Shown here piece after piece: positions 16,293 through 25,581 of a stretch of 64,000 bases of DNA; position 1 is the stretch's first letter, and each line of letters starts with the position of its first letter. A program made the position numbers and the translations under genes. The notes under the pieces are model-generated. The model was not told where the DNA came from. It was given only the letters and a program-made list of their open reading frames with translations, and did no database searches. Source of the stretch: Enterococcus gilvus ATCC BAA-350 (GTDB lineage: Bacteria > Bacillota > Bacilli > Lactobacillales > Enterococcaceae); NCBI RefSeq assembly GCF_000407545.1, contig NZ_ASWH01000001.1, forward strand, positions 1,193,501 to 1,257,500. The letters run 5' to 3'.

Positions 16293-18029
16293 ATGAAGAA
16301 CAAAAGAATAATCAATATCTTAATGACAAGTGGTTTACTATTTTCAAGCATTTTAACAACTACACAAACAACAACAACAGCATTTGCAGAAACTAATCAA
16401 GAACAAGTAGAAAGCAATGAGATTACAGCGATTAATGTATCAATCAAATCAAACTTAGAATTGAGCTATGGATTTGATAGTGATTATTATCTAAGTGCTC
16501 TAAACAATAATTTTAGATTTACTGACCAAAATGGAAACGAAATATCTATACAAAAGCTTGATATTACTTATAGATTCCATGACATCGGTACACACTATTT
16601 TGATTTCGATGAATTCATGAGAACAAAAGCAAGTAATTTAACAGGTGTAGGTAACATGACATCAAGAGCAGGTTTAACAGCAACACTTAAAGAAAACCCT
16701 GAAATTAAAGGGATTCAGAAAGTTAATGGAGCAAATGGAATGTCTATTGAAATAGTCAATCAAGCACCTATTATTAATACAAAAGTTGATAATCCAACTG
16801 TATTAGAGGGTACAAGTTATCAAGAGTGGGAAAATATTGTATTTAGTGATTTAGAGGATGATAGAGATGGTTTAATCTTGCAGAAATCGGTAGTTTATCC
16901 TGAAAACTTTAATAAAGACAAAATGGAAACAGGGGAGTATCAAATTAAATACAGAGTTACTGACAGCAAAGGTGCAACCTCAGAAACAATCGAAAGATTG
17001 ACAGTTGCACAAGTATTTGCACCAGAAATTATAGCTAATGACACTACTTTAATAGCAGAAACTAAAGACTTTAACCCTTTGACAGATTTAAATGTAAGTG
17101 TTACTGATAGTTTAGATGACAATCCGACTTTAGAAGTGATTGAAAATAATGTAAATCTTAAAAAAGAGGGAGAATATCAAGTAAAATATAGAGCGACTAA
17201 TAAATTTGGTAAAGTTTCTGAAAAAGAAGTAACGGTAAAAGTAGTATCAGAAAATCCAGTTTTAATTGCTGAAGATAAGACATTTACAGAAAATTTAAGT
17301 CAATCAGATATTATTGATATTTTAAATGCAACAGCAACTGACAAAGTTGATGGCGATATCACTAACAATATTAGAGTAGCTGAAAACAATGTGAATTGGA
17401 ATGAAAATGGTAGATATACAGTAATATTAGCAGTTACTAACAGCAACAATAAAACTATACAAGTAGCTGTAAATGTTAGAGTTGATATTAAATATACTTT
17501 GACAATTGATTATGTAGATGAAAATGGCAATAAATTAGCAGATTCTAAATTAATTGTAGCTAATCAAGCAACAGAAATTGATGAAAAAGCTTTAGAAATT
17601 GATGGATATACAGCCAAAAAAGACACAATATCAACTGTTTTAGATAGCGATAAATCTATTAAATTTGTTTATGTTAAAGATAAAGAAGATGTAAACCCAC
17701 CAGTTGACCCTATTGACCCTGTTGAACCAACAGAGCCTACAAATCCAGTAGAACCTACTGAACCAACAACACCAACAGACCCTGAAAAACCTACTGATAA
17801 TGGTGATGGGAATGGAAATGGTAATGTTGTAACAGATAATGAAGGAACTACTGATACTACAACAACAGATACAAATAAAGAAGATTCTAAAGAAGATACT
17901 AAAAAAGAAGATAAGAAAGACAAACTTTATCAGACAAATCATAAAAACAACAATATCTTAATAGCATTAGCAACAACAGCAATCATAAGCTTATTATCAT
18001 TTATCACATTTAAAAGATTTAAAAAATAA
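16293..18029 (+). CDS. Cell-wall-anchored adhesin with variant sorting signal LYQTN
   Basis: 578 residues with a signal peptide to about residue 32 (TAFAET). Residues ~45-150 form the DQ-G..FHD..F-FM..TATLK..KVNGA domain shared with the 14323 protein. Three Ig-like DUF5011-type repeats follow (for example YQIKYRVTDSKG, YQVKYRATNKFG), then a MucBP-like unit (YTLTIDYVDENGNKL ... IKFVYVKD). After that come a Pro/Glu/Thr-rich wall spanner, LYQTN, a hydrophobic helix and the tail FKRFKK. The sorting motif departs from LPxTG at Pro and Gly. The sortase gene follows directly. Confidence 0.8.
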   Translation: MKNKRIINILMTSGLLFSSILTTTQTTTTAFAETNQEQVESNEITAINVSIKSNLELSYGFDSDYYLSALNNNFRFTDQNGNEISIQKLDITYRFHDIGTHYFDFDEFMRTKASNLTGVGNMTSRAGLTATLKENPEIKGIQKVNGANGMSIEIVNQAPIINTKVDNPTVLEGTSYQEWENIVFSDLEDDRDGLILQKSVVYPENFNKDKMETGEYQIKYRVTDSKGATSETIERLTVAQVFAPEIIANDTTLIAETKDFNPLTDLNVSVTDSLDDNPTLEVIENNVNLKKEGEYQVKYRATNKFGKVSEKEVTVKVVSENPVLIAEDKTFTENLSQSDIIDILNATATDKVDGDITNNIRVAENNVNWNENGRYTVILAVTNSNNKTIQVAVNVRVDIKYTLTIDYVDENGNKLADSKLIVANQATEIDEKALEIDGYTAKKDTISTVLDSDKSIKFVYVKDKEDVNPPVDPIDPVEPTEPTNPVEPTEPTTPTDPEKPTDNGDGNGNGNVVTDNEGTTDTTTTDTNKEDSKEDTKKEDKKDKLYQTNHKNNNILIALATTAIISLLSFITFKRFKK

Positions 18030-18038
18030 GGCTAAATT

Positions 18039-18066
18039 AGAGTAGTTTAACCGCTACTCTTTTTTT
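18039..18066 (+). terminator. Terminator between adhesin and sortase
   Basis: AGAGTAG / CTACTCT stem with an 8-base loop and a long T-run. Partial readthrough would give less sortase than substrate. Confidence 0.65.
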
Positions 18067-18089
18067 AAATCAAAATAGGAGGGGGATTG

Positions 18090-18872
18090 ATGGAAAAGTT
18101 ATATATACACTTAAAAAATTTAAGAAAAGTTGCTGTTGTAATGCTATTAGTATTTACTACTTTTTATTTGTTGCTAATGTTTTTAAATCAAAATGATAAT
18201 CAAGAAATAGCTAAAAATATTGAAAAATTTAATGATAGTGTGATTGTTGCTAAAACTGATAATACTAAAGCAGACATAAAAGAAATAGAGAAGAATATCG
18301 AAAAGGTAAGAGAAATAGAGGGAGGGAATGTAGAAAGAGTAAATCAACTAACATCTGAGAATGAGAAAGTGAAAGAAAATATTGATTTAAATATTGAAGA
18401 AGAAATAATAGAGAATAGCTATAAATCTTTAGAAACAACTGATAACTTTGAAAAATTAGGAATAATCGAGATACCTAAAATTGATTTAAATTTATCAATA
18501 TTTAAAGGCAAGCCTTTTGTAAATACTAAAAATAGACAAGATACAATGTTATATGGTGCAGTAACAAATAAAAAAAATCAAAAAATGGGCAGAGGGAATT
18601 ATGTATTAGCAAGTCATATTATTAGTAATAGCAACTTACTTTTTACAAGCATTAATCAGTTAGAAAAAGGAGATGTTATTACTTTAAAAGATAGTGAATA
18701 TTCCTATCAATACACTGTCTACAATAATTTTATAGTATCTAAAGATGAAACATGGATATTAAATGATATTAAAGATTATAGTATTTTGACTTTATATACT
18801 TGCTATGATGACAGCACCAAATTACCTGAAAATCGAGTAGTTATTAGAGCAGTGCTTACAGATATTAATTAA
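18090..18872 (+). CDS. Sortase, class A-like
   Basis: 260 residues from ATG at 18090 after AGGAGGGGG. The N-terminal membrane helix (VAVVMLLVFTTFYLLLMFL) is followed by a long charged coiled-coil linker. The catalytic domain at ~125-260 has LGIIEIPKIDLNLSIF, the His in YVLASHI, the Cys in ILTLYTC and the Arg in NRVVIRA. TLxTC and RVVIRA point to class A. The linker of ~100 residues is longer than usual. Its natural partner is the LYQTN protein just upstream. Confidence 0.88.
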   Translation: MEKLYIHLKNLRKVAVVMLLVFTTFYLLLMFLNQNDNQEIAKNIEKFNDSVIVAKTDNTKADIKEIEKNIEKVREIEGGNVERVNQLTSENEKVKENIDLNIEEEIIENSYKSLETTDNFEKLGIIEIPKIDLNLSIFKGKPFVNTKNRQDTMLYGAVTNKKNQKMGRGNYVLASHIISNSNLLFTSINQLEKGDVITLKDSEYSYQYTVYNNFIVSKDETWILNDIKDYSILTLYTCYDDSTKLPENRVVIRAVLTDIN

Positions 18873-18895
18873 ATAATTGGTAATTTTGTAGAAAT

Positions 18896-18920
18896 AAAGT
18901 CCTTAATTAGGGCTTTTTAT
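18896..18920 (+). terminator. Terminator after the sortase gene
   Basis: AAAGTCC TTAATTA GGGCTTT hairpin with Ts, separating the surface module from the R-M genes. A probable promoter (TTGTAT .. TATAAT) lies at about 18935-18957. Confidence 0.6.
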
Positions 18921-18988
18921 TTTCTCATGACTTTTTGTATTGTGATTGATATAATAAGAAAGACTAGACTTTGATTAGGAGATGGCAA

Positions 18989-20995
18989 ATGGATACTAGA
19001 TTAATGAAACAGATTAAAGATATTTTAAAAGAGTTCCCGCAGTATTGGAACGGTGAAGAGCTACAAAGACCAATCGTTATTGATGATTTGAAAAATTATG
19101 ATGCACTTTTAATTTCAGCATTATTAAAAAATCAGAAAATTAGAGAGAATTATTCGATAAAAGCTGGAGATGTCGTTATTTTTAAAGTGCAAGAATTTAT
19201 TGATATTTTACGATACAAAGACTATTGGGCAGATAGCTATACTAAATACTCGAATAATATTGGATTGTCAAGTGAAGGTAAGTATCTTCAATACAATACT
19301 GATGTTGTTTTAGATTTTCCTTATAAAGATTGTGTTCTAGAGGGGGGAATGACTAAGGAAGATGCTGGAAAAGAAGAAGTTTTCTATAATGAGGTCATTG
19401 CAAGAGATGAAATAGATACTCTTTTAGCACCTAAAGCATTTGTAAATGTGAAAAAATTTGATGCTGAAGGGGAACATGAAGTTGATTCTTTTAATGATAA
19501 GGATAATTTAATTATCAAAGGTAATAATCTATTAGCTTTACATTCTTTAAAGGAAAGATTCTCCAAGAAAATTAAAGCTGTATTCATAGACCCTCCATAT
19601 AACACTGGCGGGGATTCTTTTAAATATAATGATAGATTTAACCACTCTTCTTGGTTAACCTTTATGAGAAATCGATTGGAGGTAGCAAAGGAATTATTAA
19701 GTGAAGATGGAAGCTTGATGATGACTATTGATTATAATGAATTATCATATCTCACAGTTTTAACTGATGAAATATTTGGAAGAGAAAATTTGCAAAATAT
19801 TATTACTGTAAAGAGGTCAAGTGCCTCAGGAGCCAAAGTTATAAATCCAGGAGTAGTCAATGTATCTGATTATTTATTGATTTACTCAAAAAATAAATCC
19901 ATGTGGAAACCCAACAGAATTTTTGCTCCAAAAGAAAGAGACAAACGATATAATCAATTTATCACTAATTATGATTCAGACAAAGAAGATTGGAAGTATA
20001 TCCCATTATTAGATGCTTTCTCAGATAAATTGAAAATTAAGAAATCACGACTAAAGACTGAGCTTGGTGACGATTATGATAACATATTAAATAAGTTCGC
20101 ATATGAGAATGCTGACCGTATTTTTAGATTTGTAAGCTTAGATGATAATCAGATAAGTAAAGCAACAAAAGATTTGAAATATTTATCAAAACAAAATAGC
20201 GATAGGTTGTATCATATGGAACGGGATGGATATAGTGATTATTATATAATGAATGGACAAGCTATGTTATTTATGAAGGATAGACTTATAAGTGTAGATG
20301 GTGAGATGAGATTTGGTTCAGCTTTAACTGAGATATGGGATGATGTATTACCAAATGATTTACACAATGAAGGTGGAGTCTCATTCAAAAAAGGCAAAAA
20401 AACAGAGAAGCTAGTAAGTAGGGCAATTGAATTAACTACAAATACAGATGATTATGTGCTGGATTTTTTTGGAGGTTCTGGAACTACTGGTGCTGTGGCT
20501 CTAAAGCTAAAAAGAAAATTCATTATTATTGAGCAAATGAATTATATAGAATCTGTGACGAAAACAAGAATGTATAAAACAGTAAAAGGCGAAAGTACTG
20601 CTGGAATTTCCAAAGATGTTAACTGGCAAGGTGGAGGTTCATTTGTTTATGCTGAATTGATGGAATTAAATCAATTATATATGGACAAAATTGACCAAGT
20701 ATCTACTAAAGAAGAATTAGCTGATTTATGGAATGAATTGGATAACAATGCTGATTTGAACTTCCAATTGGATAAAGAAAAACTAGTCTATGAATTGTTA
20801 AAAGAAAATGATGAAGAAGAAGGCTCTGTTACTTTTAATGACTTAACTTTTGAAGAACAAAAAGAAATTTTCAAAAAAGCATTAGATAAGAATCAATTAT
20901 ATGTGCCTTATTCTGAAATTGAAGATAAGAATGTTATCATATCTGATGATGACAAAGCCTTTAATCATAGTTTTTACAGCAACGAGGGGGAATAG
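18989..20995 (+). CDS. mod: Type III restriction-modification methyltransferase (Mod)
   Basis: 668 residues from ATG at 18989 behind TAGGAG. DPPYNTG (motif IV, N6-adenine type) near residue 203 comes before DFFGGSGTTGAVAL (motif I, SAM binding) near residue 490, the beta-class order usual for Mod. The region between them is the presumed target-recognition domain. It gives specificity and protection to the complex with Res, whose gene starts 2 bases after this one stops. Confidence 0.93.
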   Translation: MDTRLMKQIKDILKEFPQYWNGEELQRPIVIDDLKNYDALLISALLKNQKIRENYSIKAGDVVIFKVQEFIDILRYKDYWADSYTKYSNNIGLSSEGKYLQYNTDVVLDFPYKDCVLEGGMTKEDAGKEEVFYNEVIARDEIDTLLAPKAFVNVKKFDAEGEHEVDSFNDKDNLIIKGNNLLALHSLKERFSKKIKAVFIDPPYNTGGDSFKYNDRFNHSSWLTFMRNRLEVAKELLSEDGSLMMTIDYNELSYLTVLTDEIFGRENLQNIITVKRSSASGAKVINPGVVNVSDYLLIYSKNKSMWKPNRIFAPKERDKRYNQFITNYDSDKEDWKYIPLLDAFSDKLKIKKSRLKTELGDDYDNILNKFAYENADRIFRFVSLDDNQISKATKDLKYLSKQNSDRLYHMERDGYSDYYIMNGQAMLFMKDRLISVDGEMRFGSALTEIWDDVLPNDLHNEGGVSFKKGKKTEKLVSRAIELTTNTDDYVLDFFGGSGTTGAVALKLKRKFIIIEQMNYIESVTKTRMYKTVKGESTAGISKDVNWQGGGSFVYAELMELNQLYMDKIDQVSTKEELADLWNELDNNADLNFQLDKEKLVYELLKENDEEEGSVTFNDLTFEEQKEIFKKALDKNQLYVPYSEIEDKNVIISDDDKAFNHSFYSNEGE

Positions 20996-20997
20996 TT

Positions 20998-23628
20998 ATG
21001 GCTAAAGAAAGACTATATGAATGGTTAGATAGTCAAATGTCTAATATGTTTTATACAAGTAATAATCCCCATGAAGTTCCTGAATATATAAAAGCTAATT
21101 TAAAAGATGAACTTCGCCATTATCAAGAAGAAGCCTTTAGAAGATTTCAATTTATACAAGATGATAATTTAATAGCAGGTATCAGTAATGCTGGCTTCCA
21201 AAGAAAGCAACTATTATTTAATATGGCGACAGGTTCAGGAAAAACTATGGTTATGGCGAGTTTGATGTTGTATTTGTATAAAGAATTCAATTATCAAAAC
21301 TTTATTTTTATTGTAAATACTGATGCGATTATTAAGAAAACTCAAGAGAATATGCTAAATAGTCAATCGAATAAATACTTATTTAATCCTAGTGGTATCT
21401 CCATTGATGGAGAACAAATTATGATTCAACCAGTGGACAATTTTCCTGCTTTTAAAGATAAAAATACTATTTATTTAAAATTGACAACGATTCAAAAAAT
21501 TCATGGAGAGTTAATTAAACCTCGAGAAAATGGCATCTCATTAGAAAGTTTGGAAGAGGAAGATATTATCATTTTAGGTGATGAAGCTCATCATTTTAAT
21601 GCTTCTACAAAAGATGAGAAAAAGAATAAAGAGTCATGGGAAAAAACTATTGTTGATAAAATGTTATATTTGAGAGATGGTAATAAGCTTTTAGAGTTTT
21701 CCGCGACTATAAATATGGATGATAAAAATATCTCGCAAAAATATAGTGATAAAATTCTTTACAAATATGATTTAGGCGAATTTATGACAGATGGCTATTC
21801 TAAAAATGTTTTAAGGCTACAATCTTCAGAAAATGATGATGAAAAAATGAAAGATGCCCTCTTATTAAGTCAATACAGAAAATTAATAGCTAGAGAAAAT
21901 GGGATTTTATATTTCAAACCTATTATCATGTTTAAATCAAGTAAAATTAAGATTTCTGAGCAAAAACAACTAGATTTTAATGCTATCATAGAGAATTTGT
22001 CTGTTGAAAGTTTAACTAAATATATTAATCAGAGAAAAACAACAGTATCATCGAATTCTACACTCTATAAAGTTTTTTCTTATTTTTTAGAGCAAGATTT
22101 AGATAGTGTTATCCGAGAAATTCAGGAGGATTTTGAAGCTAGAAATATTTTAAATGCGAACGAAAAAAACATGTTAAATGAGGATAATGCAGTATTACTG
22201 AATAGTTTAGAAGATATCAATAATCCAATTCGAGTTATTTTTGCTGTAGCGAAACTTAATGAGGGATGGGATGTTCTAAATCTTTATGATATTGTTAGGA
22301 TTTCTGAAGGTGCAGGAGTAACCAGAACCGCTACAGATAGTGAAGCACAATTGATTGGTAGGGGAGCAAGATATTTTCCTTTTGAATATGAAGGTGAGAA
22401 AAGTTTTAAAAGAAGATTCGATAATCAAAATACTGATTTAAGAATATTGGAAACATTACATTATCATACTATTAACGAGAAAGGTTATCTAGCTAACCTT
22501 GAGAAATCAATGAATGCTGTAAACTTAATTAGTTCAAGTGATGAGACAGTTCGTATACTTTCAACTAAACTAAAACATTCTTTCAAAAATACAAATGTGT
22601 ATAAACAAGGGAACTTATTTGTGAATGAAAGTAGGGAAACTACTCCTGAAGATTTTAATTCTTTAGAAAAATTTACCATATCTAAAGAATGGGAAACGGA
22701 ATATTTTGGTTCAACTGTGGAAACTGATTACAAAGGAAATATTAATGATGACACTGTTATTCAAAGAGAATTTGAATATTTAACAGTTGATAAGAGATTC
22801 TTTAAAAAAGCTTTGCAAAGAAATCCATTTTTTAGATTTATTAATCTGAAAAAATATCTACCTTTGTTGAAATCTAAAGATGAATTAATTGATAGTGAAC
22901 AGTATTTCAATGGTGTTTCTATCAAGGTATCTTTACCTAAAGGACAACATATTTCTGATTTATCAGCTATAGAAAAACTAGAAATTATTGATAAGTTCTT
23001 AACTTATTGTGAAGAGAAAATTCGCAAAAATTATCAGAAAGAAATTGGATTAAAAGTTTTCAAACCAATTTCTATTAAAGATACTTTGAGAGATTATGAA
23101 GTGGTAGTTCCTCTTTATGAAACAGGACATATTACTCAAAGAATTGAACTTCACCAAATGAAAGGGAAGGATTGGTTTGTTTATACAGATGCTATTATGA
23201 ATCGCTTAGAATATGCAATGGTAGAACTGATGGGAAGCTTTATTCATGAGTTAGAAGCTAAATATAAGCAAGTTTATTTAATTAGAAATGATGAAAAAGC
23301 AACAAGATATAAATTGACTGAATTTGGTGGTCCTAGAGGATTTATGCCCGATTTTATTCTTTATTTAGAAAATGAAGAATTTGTCTATCAAGTATTTGTC
23401 GAACCAAAAGGTGAAGACAGGGAAAAAGAAGATGCTTGGAAGCAAGAAATGCTATATGCTCTGAATGGTTCAGATGTTGAAATCATAGGAGAAAATGATA
23501 ATGTCAAATTAGTTGGTATTAAGTTTTACAACAATAAGAATAAAAGAGAATTTATCAGTGATTTATCAGAAAAAATCAATAATGGTGAGATTTTAGATGG
23601 TAAGTTAGAATTATTCATTGGTGAATAG
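20998..23628 (+). CDS. res: Type III restriction endonuclease (Res)
   Basis: 876 residues. The SF2 helicase motor has FNMATGSGKTMVMAS (Walker A) near residue 78, DEAHHFN near 197, FSATIN (motif III) and QLIGRGARYFPF (motif VI). The C-terminal nuclease shows FMPDFILYL..VFVEPKGE, a PD-(D/E)xK arrangement. The length matches the family and all key motifs are intact, so the system looks functional. It is coupled to mod. Confidence 0.93.
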   Translation: MAKERLYEWLDSQMSNMFYTSNNPHEVPEYIKANLKDELRHYQEEAFRRFQFIQDDNLIAGISNAGFQRKQLLFNMATGSGKTMVMASLMLYLYKEFNYQNFIFIVNTDAIIKKTQENMLNSQSNKYLFNPSGISIDGEQIMIQPVDNFPAFKDKNTIYLKLTTIQKIHGELIKPRENGISLESLEEEDIIILGDEAHHFNASTKDEKKNKESWEKTIVDKMLYLRDGNKLLEFSATINMDDKNISQKYSDKILYKYDLGEFMTDGYSKNVLRLQSSENDDEKMKDALLLSQYRKLIARENGILYFKPIIMFKSSKIKISEQKQLDFNAIIENLSVESLTKYINQRKTTVSSNSTLYKVFSYFLEQDLDSVIREIQEDFEARNILNANEKNMLNEDNAVLLNSLEDINNPIRVIFAVAKLNEGWDVLNLYDIVRISEGAGVTRTATDSEAQLIGRGARYFPFEYEGEKSFKRRFDNQNTDLRILETLHYHTINEKGYLANLEKSMNAVNLISSSDETVRILSTKLKHSFKNTNVYKQGNLFVNESRETTPEDFNSLEKFTISKEWETEYFGSTVETDYKGNINDDTVIQREFEYLTVDKRFFKKALQRNPFFRFINLKKYLPLLKSKDELIDSEQYFNGVSIKVSLPKGQHISDLSAIEKLEIIDKFLTYCEEKIRKNYQKEIGLKVFKPISIKDTLRDYEVVVPLYETGHITQRIELHQMKGKDWFVYTDAIMNRLEYAMVELMGSFIHELEAKYKQVYLIRNDEKATRYKLTEFGGPRGFMPDFILYLENEEFVYQVFVEPKGEDREKEDAWKQEMLYALNGSDVEIIGENDNVKLVGIKFYNNKNKREFISDLSEKINNGEILDGKLELFIGE

Positions 23629-23662
23629 CTGAAGTAATTCTTGTTATCTTGAATATTAAAAT

Positions 23663-23766
23663 AAGCTAGTATTGTCATAAAAGATTGTAAGTTTAATTTT
23701 AAAAATATCAGACTAAGATATTAATTAAAATGTAAAACTATTAAATCTATAAGACAATACTAGCTT
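23663..23766. terminator. Bidirectional terminator between res and 23768
   Basis: AAGCTAGTATTGTC (23663-23676) pairs perfectly with GACAATACTAGCTT (23753-23766) across an AT-rich 76-base loop. It lies between two convergent genes, with a T-tract on the plus strand. The long loop is unusual. Confidence 0.6.
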
Positions 23767-23767
23767 T

Positions 23768-24550
23768 TTATATGTTTTTGAAATTATCATTTGTTAATTT
23801 GTTGATTTTAAAGTAATTTTGAAAATGCTTTTCAGTAAATTTAGTATTAAGTATAAGAGCTAAAGTTTCACTTTTGCTTGACACAAAGCATCTTCGATTT
23901 ACATCACAATACTTAATAAAATAGTGCTTAAAAATACTGTTTACAAACATTCCTCGTCCACCTTCGGCTGTTGTAAAAAAATAGGGAGCTAACTCAGTGA
24001 TTTTATTAAATATTTCTAGGTCGGTATATAATCCAGTATTTTTTTTAGAAAAAGCAAGCATATCTCGATAAGATAAATCTTTGCAATTATAATTTAGTAG
24101 ATTATCACTTAACTCTGCTAAATGCTCTTTATTAGCGATTAATTCTTCGGATGTCATATTTAATAAATCATTACTTTTTAAGTAATCAAAAATAATATTA
24201 TCAACTAAATCTGTTTTTAATACATTTTTAAATTCTTTTTCATCTTTATGTGCTTTTAAATAGTCATTTAGATTTGCTAAATATAATTTAAAGACTAAAT
24301 TGACTTGATTTTCAAGGTGTATTCCGCTTTGTACTTTTTCTCTTTTTTTATTAGTTTCGGTTGCTCTTTTTTCTGCTTTTTCGATAAATTCTTTAGTTTT
24401 CTCATTAATTGTTTCTAAATCTTTTTCATCTAAGATAGTATCGATTAATACCCATTTATTGTTAATATCGCCAATTTTTCTTTTAAACCTATATTCAATT
24501 TTGTTATCAACAATTGATTTATATTCAAATTCATCATCTTTTTTTATCAT
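23768..24550 (-). CDS. Hypothetical protein
   Basis: 260 residues, ATG start; the ribosome site AGGACTG is moderate. Residues 45-80 form a charged coiled coil (EKTKEFIEKAEKRATETNKKREK). The C-terminus is helical with FVSSKSETLALILNTKF. No motif is recognised. It probably shares a transcript with the gene at 24659-25471, although a terminator lies between them. Confidence 0.55.
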   Translation of the reverse strand: MIKKDDEFEYKSIVDNKIEYRFKRKIGDINNKWVLIDTILDEKDLETINEKTKEFIEKAEKRATETNKKREKVQSGIHLENQVNLVFKLYLANLNDYLKAHKDEKEFKNVLKTDLVDNIIFDYLKSNDLLNMTSEELIANKEHLAELSDNLLNYNCKDLSYRDMLAFSKKNTGLYTDLEIFNKITELAPYFFTTAEGGRGMFVNSIFKHYFIKYCDVNRRCFVSSKSETLALILNTKFTEKHFQNYFKINKLTNDNFKNI

Positions 24551-24637
24551 ATCTAACAGTCCTTTACTTAGTCTATATATACATAATATACACTATCAAA
24601 TATTTAAAATCAAATTTTACATTAAGTTAAATACAAA

Positions 24638-24660
24638 AAAGACTGGTTTTAACAGTCTTT
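24638..24660 (-). terminator. Terminator for the 24659-25471 gene
   Basis: On the minus strand AAAGACTG TTAAAAC CAGTCTTT with six Ts following. Confidence 0.7.
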
Positions 24661-25471
24661 AAATGATTAGTGATTTTAAATAAACAGGGTCTGAGCTAAT
24701 TAAAATAAATTTATCACTTACTTTATTATCATAGTTAATAATAAAATTCCCTTTGTCTTTTGATAATTTAACAGATTTAGCTTTAGTAATATTTTTAAAT
24801 ACATCAAGCATATCTTTAACATCATCTTGATTAGCTAAAGCTATTTTTGTTGTTGTTTTTAAATTATCCATAATCCAATTGTAAATAGCAGTAGATACAG
24901 TTTCGATTGCATTATCATCATTTTTTTTATACATAAGTTCTGATTGTTCATCGGTTAATGTTAAATCTGGGATTATATTATCCAATGCTTCTAAAACTTT
25001 ACAGTCAAAATGGACATATTTATTAGCTAAATAAATGATTTCAAAGTCAATATCTATGTTGTATTTTGTCTGCAAATATTTTGTATTTATAGTAATAGCC
25101 TCGCTTAAATTTTTAATAAATAAATCTTTATCTAGAGTATTATTACTATCAGTAATATTTGTATTTAAAAAACTTTGATAATTTTTAAATATCTGCATTG
25201 CTTTTGCTTTAGCTAACTCTTTTATTAGATTATCTATTTGACTGTCATCTGTAAAATTTCTGTTTTTACAGATTTTAACAACATCAGATTTTGAATAATC
25301 CCTAAATTCATATTCTAAAACATCATAAGTAACTATTAATTCTGTAACATTGCTACTTTGTTTAATTCTAAAAGGTACTTTTGTTGCTTGTTTAAATATC
25401 AAATTAAGATAATAAACATAAGTCTTTACTATTTCCTCGTTACTTTTTTTCAATCTTTTATCAATTTTCAT
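24659..25471 (-). CDS. Hypothetical protein
   Basis: 270 residues from ATG at 25471, preceded by GAGGAGTG; a GTG nine bases upstream overlaps that site. Highly charged and helical in its first half, strand-rich at the end (GNFIINYDNKVSDKFILISSDP). Not recognised. It is driven by the shared-type promoter at 25528-25556 and borders repeat copy B. The gene next to copy A (4980-5828) is a similarly sized minus-strand unknown, but I see no clear sequence similarity. Confidence 0.55.
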   Translation of the reverse strand: MKIDKRLKKSNEEIVKTYVYYLNLIFKQATKVPFRIKQSSNVTELIVTYDVLEYEFRDYSKSDVVKICKNRNFTDDSQIDNLIKELAKAKAMQIFKNYQSFLNTNITDSNNTLDKDLFIKNLSEAITINTKYLQTKYNIDIDFEIIYLANKYVHFDCKVLEALDNIIPDLTLTDEQSELMYKKNDDNAIETVSTAIYNWIMDNLKTTTKIALANQDDVKDMLDVFKNITKAKSVKLSKDKGNFIINYDNKVSDKFILISSDPVYLKSLII

Positions 25472-25527
25472 AATAAACACTCCTCTCTTTTTTTATTTGA
25501 TTAGATACAATATTAATCTATATCTAA

Positions 25528-25556
25528 TTAATAGCATCTAATAATTCTATAGTCAA
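25528..25556 (-). promoter_or_regulatory. Shared-type promoter for the 24659-25471 gene
   Basis: On the minus strand TTGACT (complement of 25551-25556), 17 bp ending GATGC, TATTAA (complement of 25528-25533), the same arrangement as at 10060 and 11298. Confidence 0.7.
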
Positions 25557-25581
25557 TTTTAAGTATCTTTCTATTATTCAG

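Noticed and set aside
17640..17942. Minus-strand frames opposite the adhesin's Pro/Glu/Thr linker
   Set aside because: Low-complexity shadows of the repetitive coding strand.
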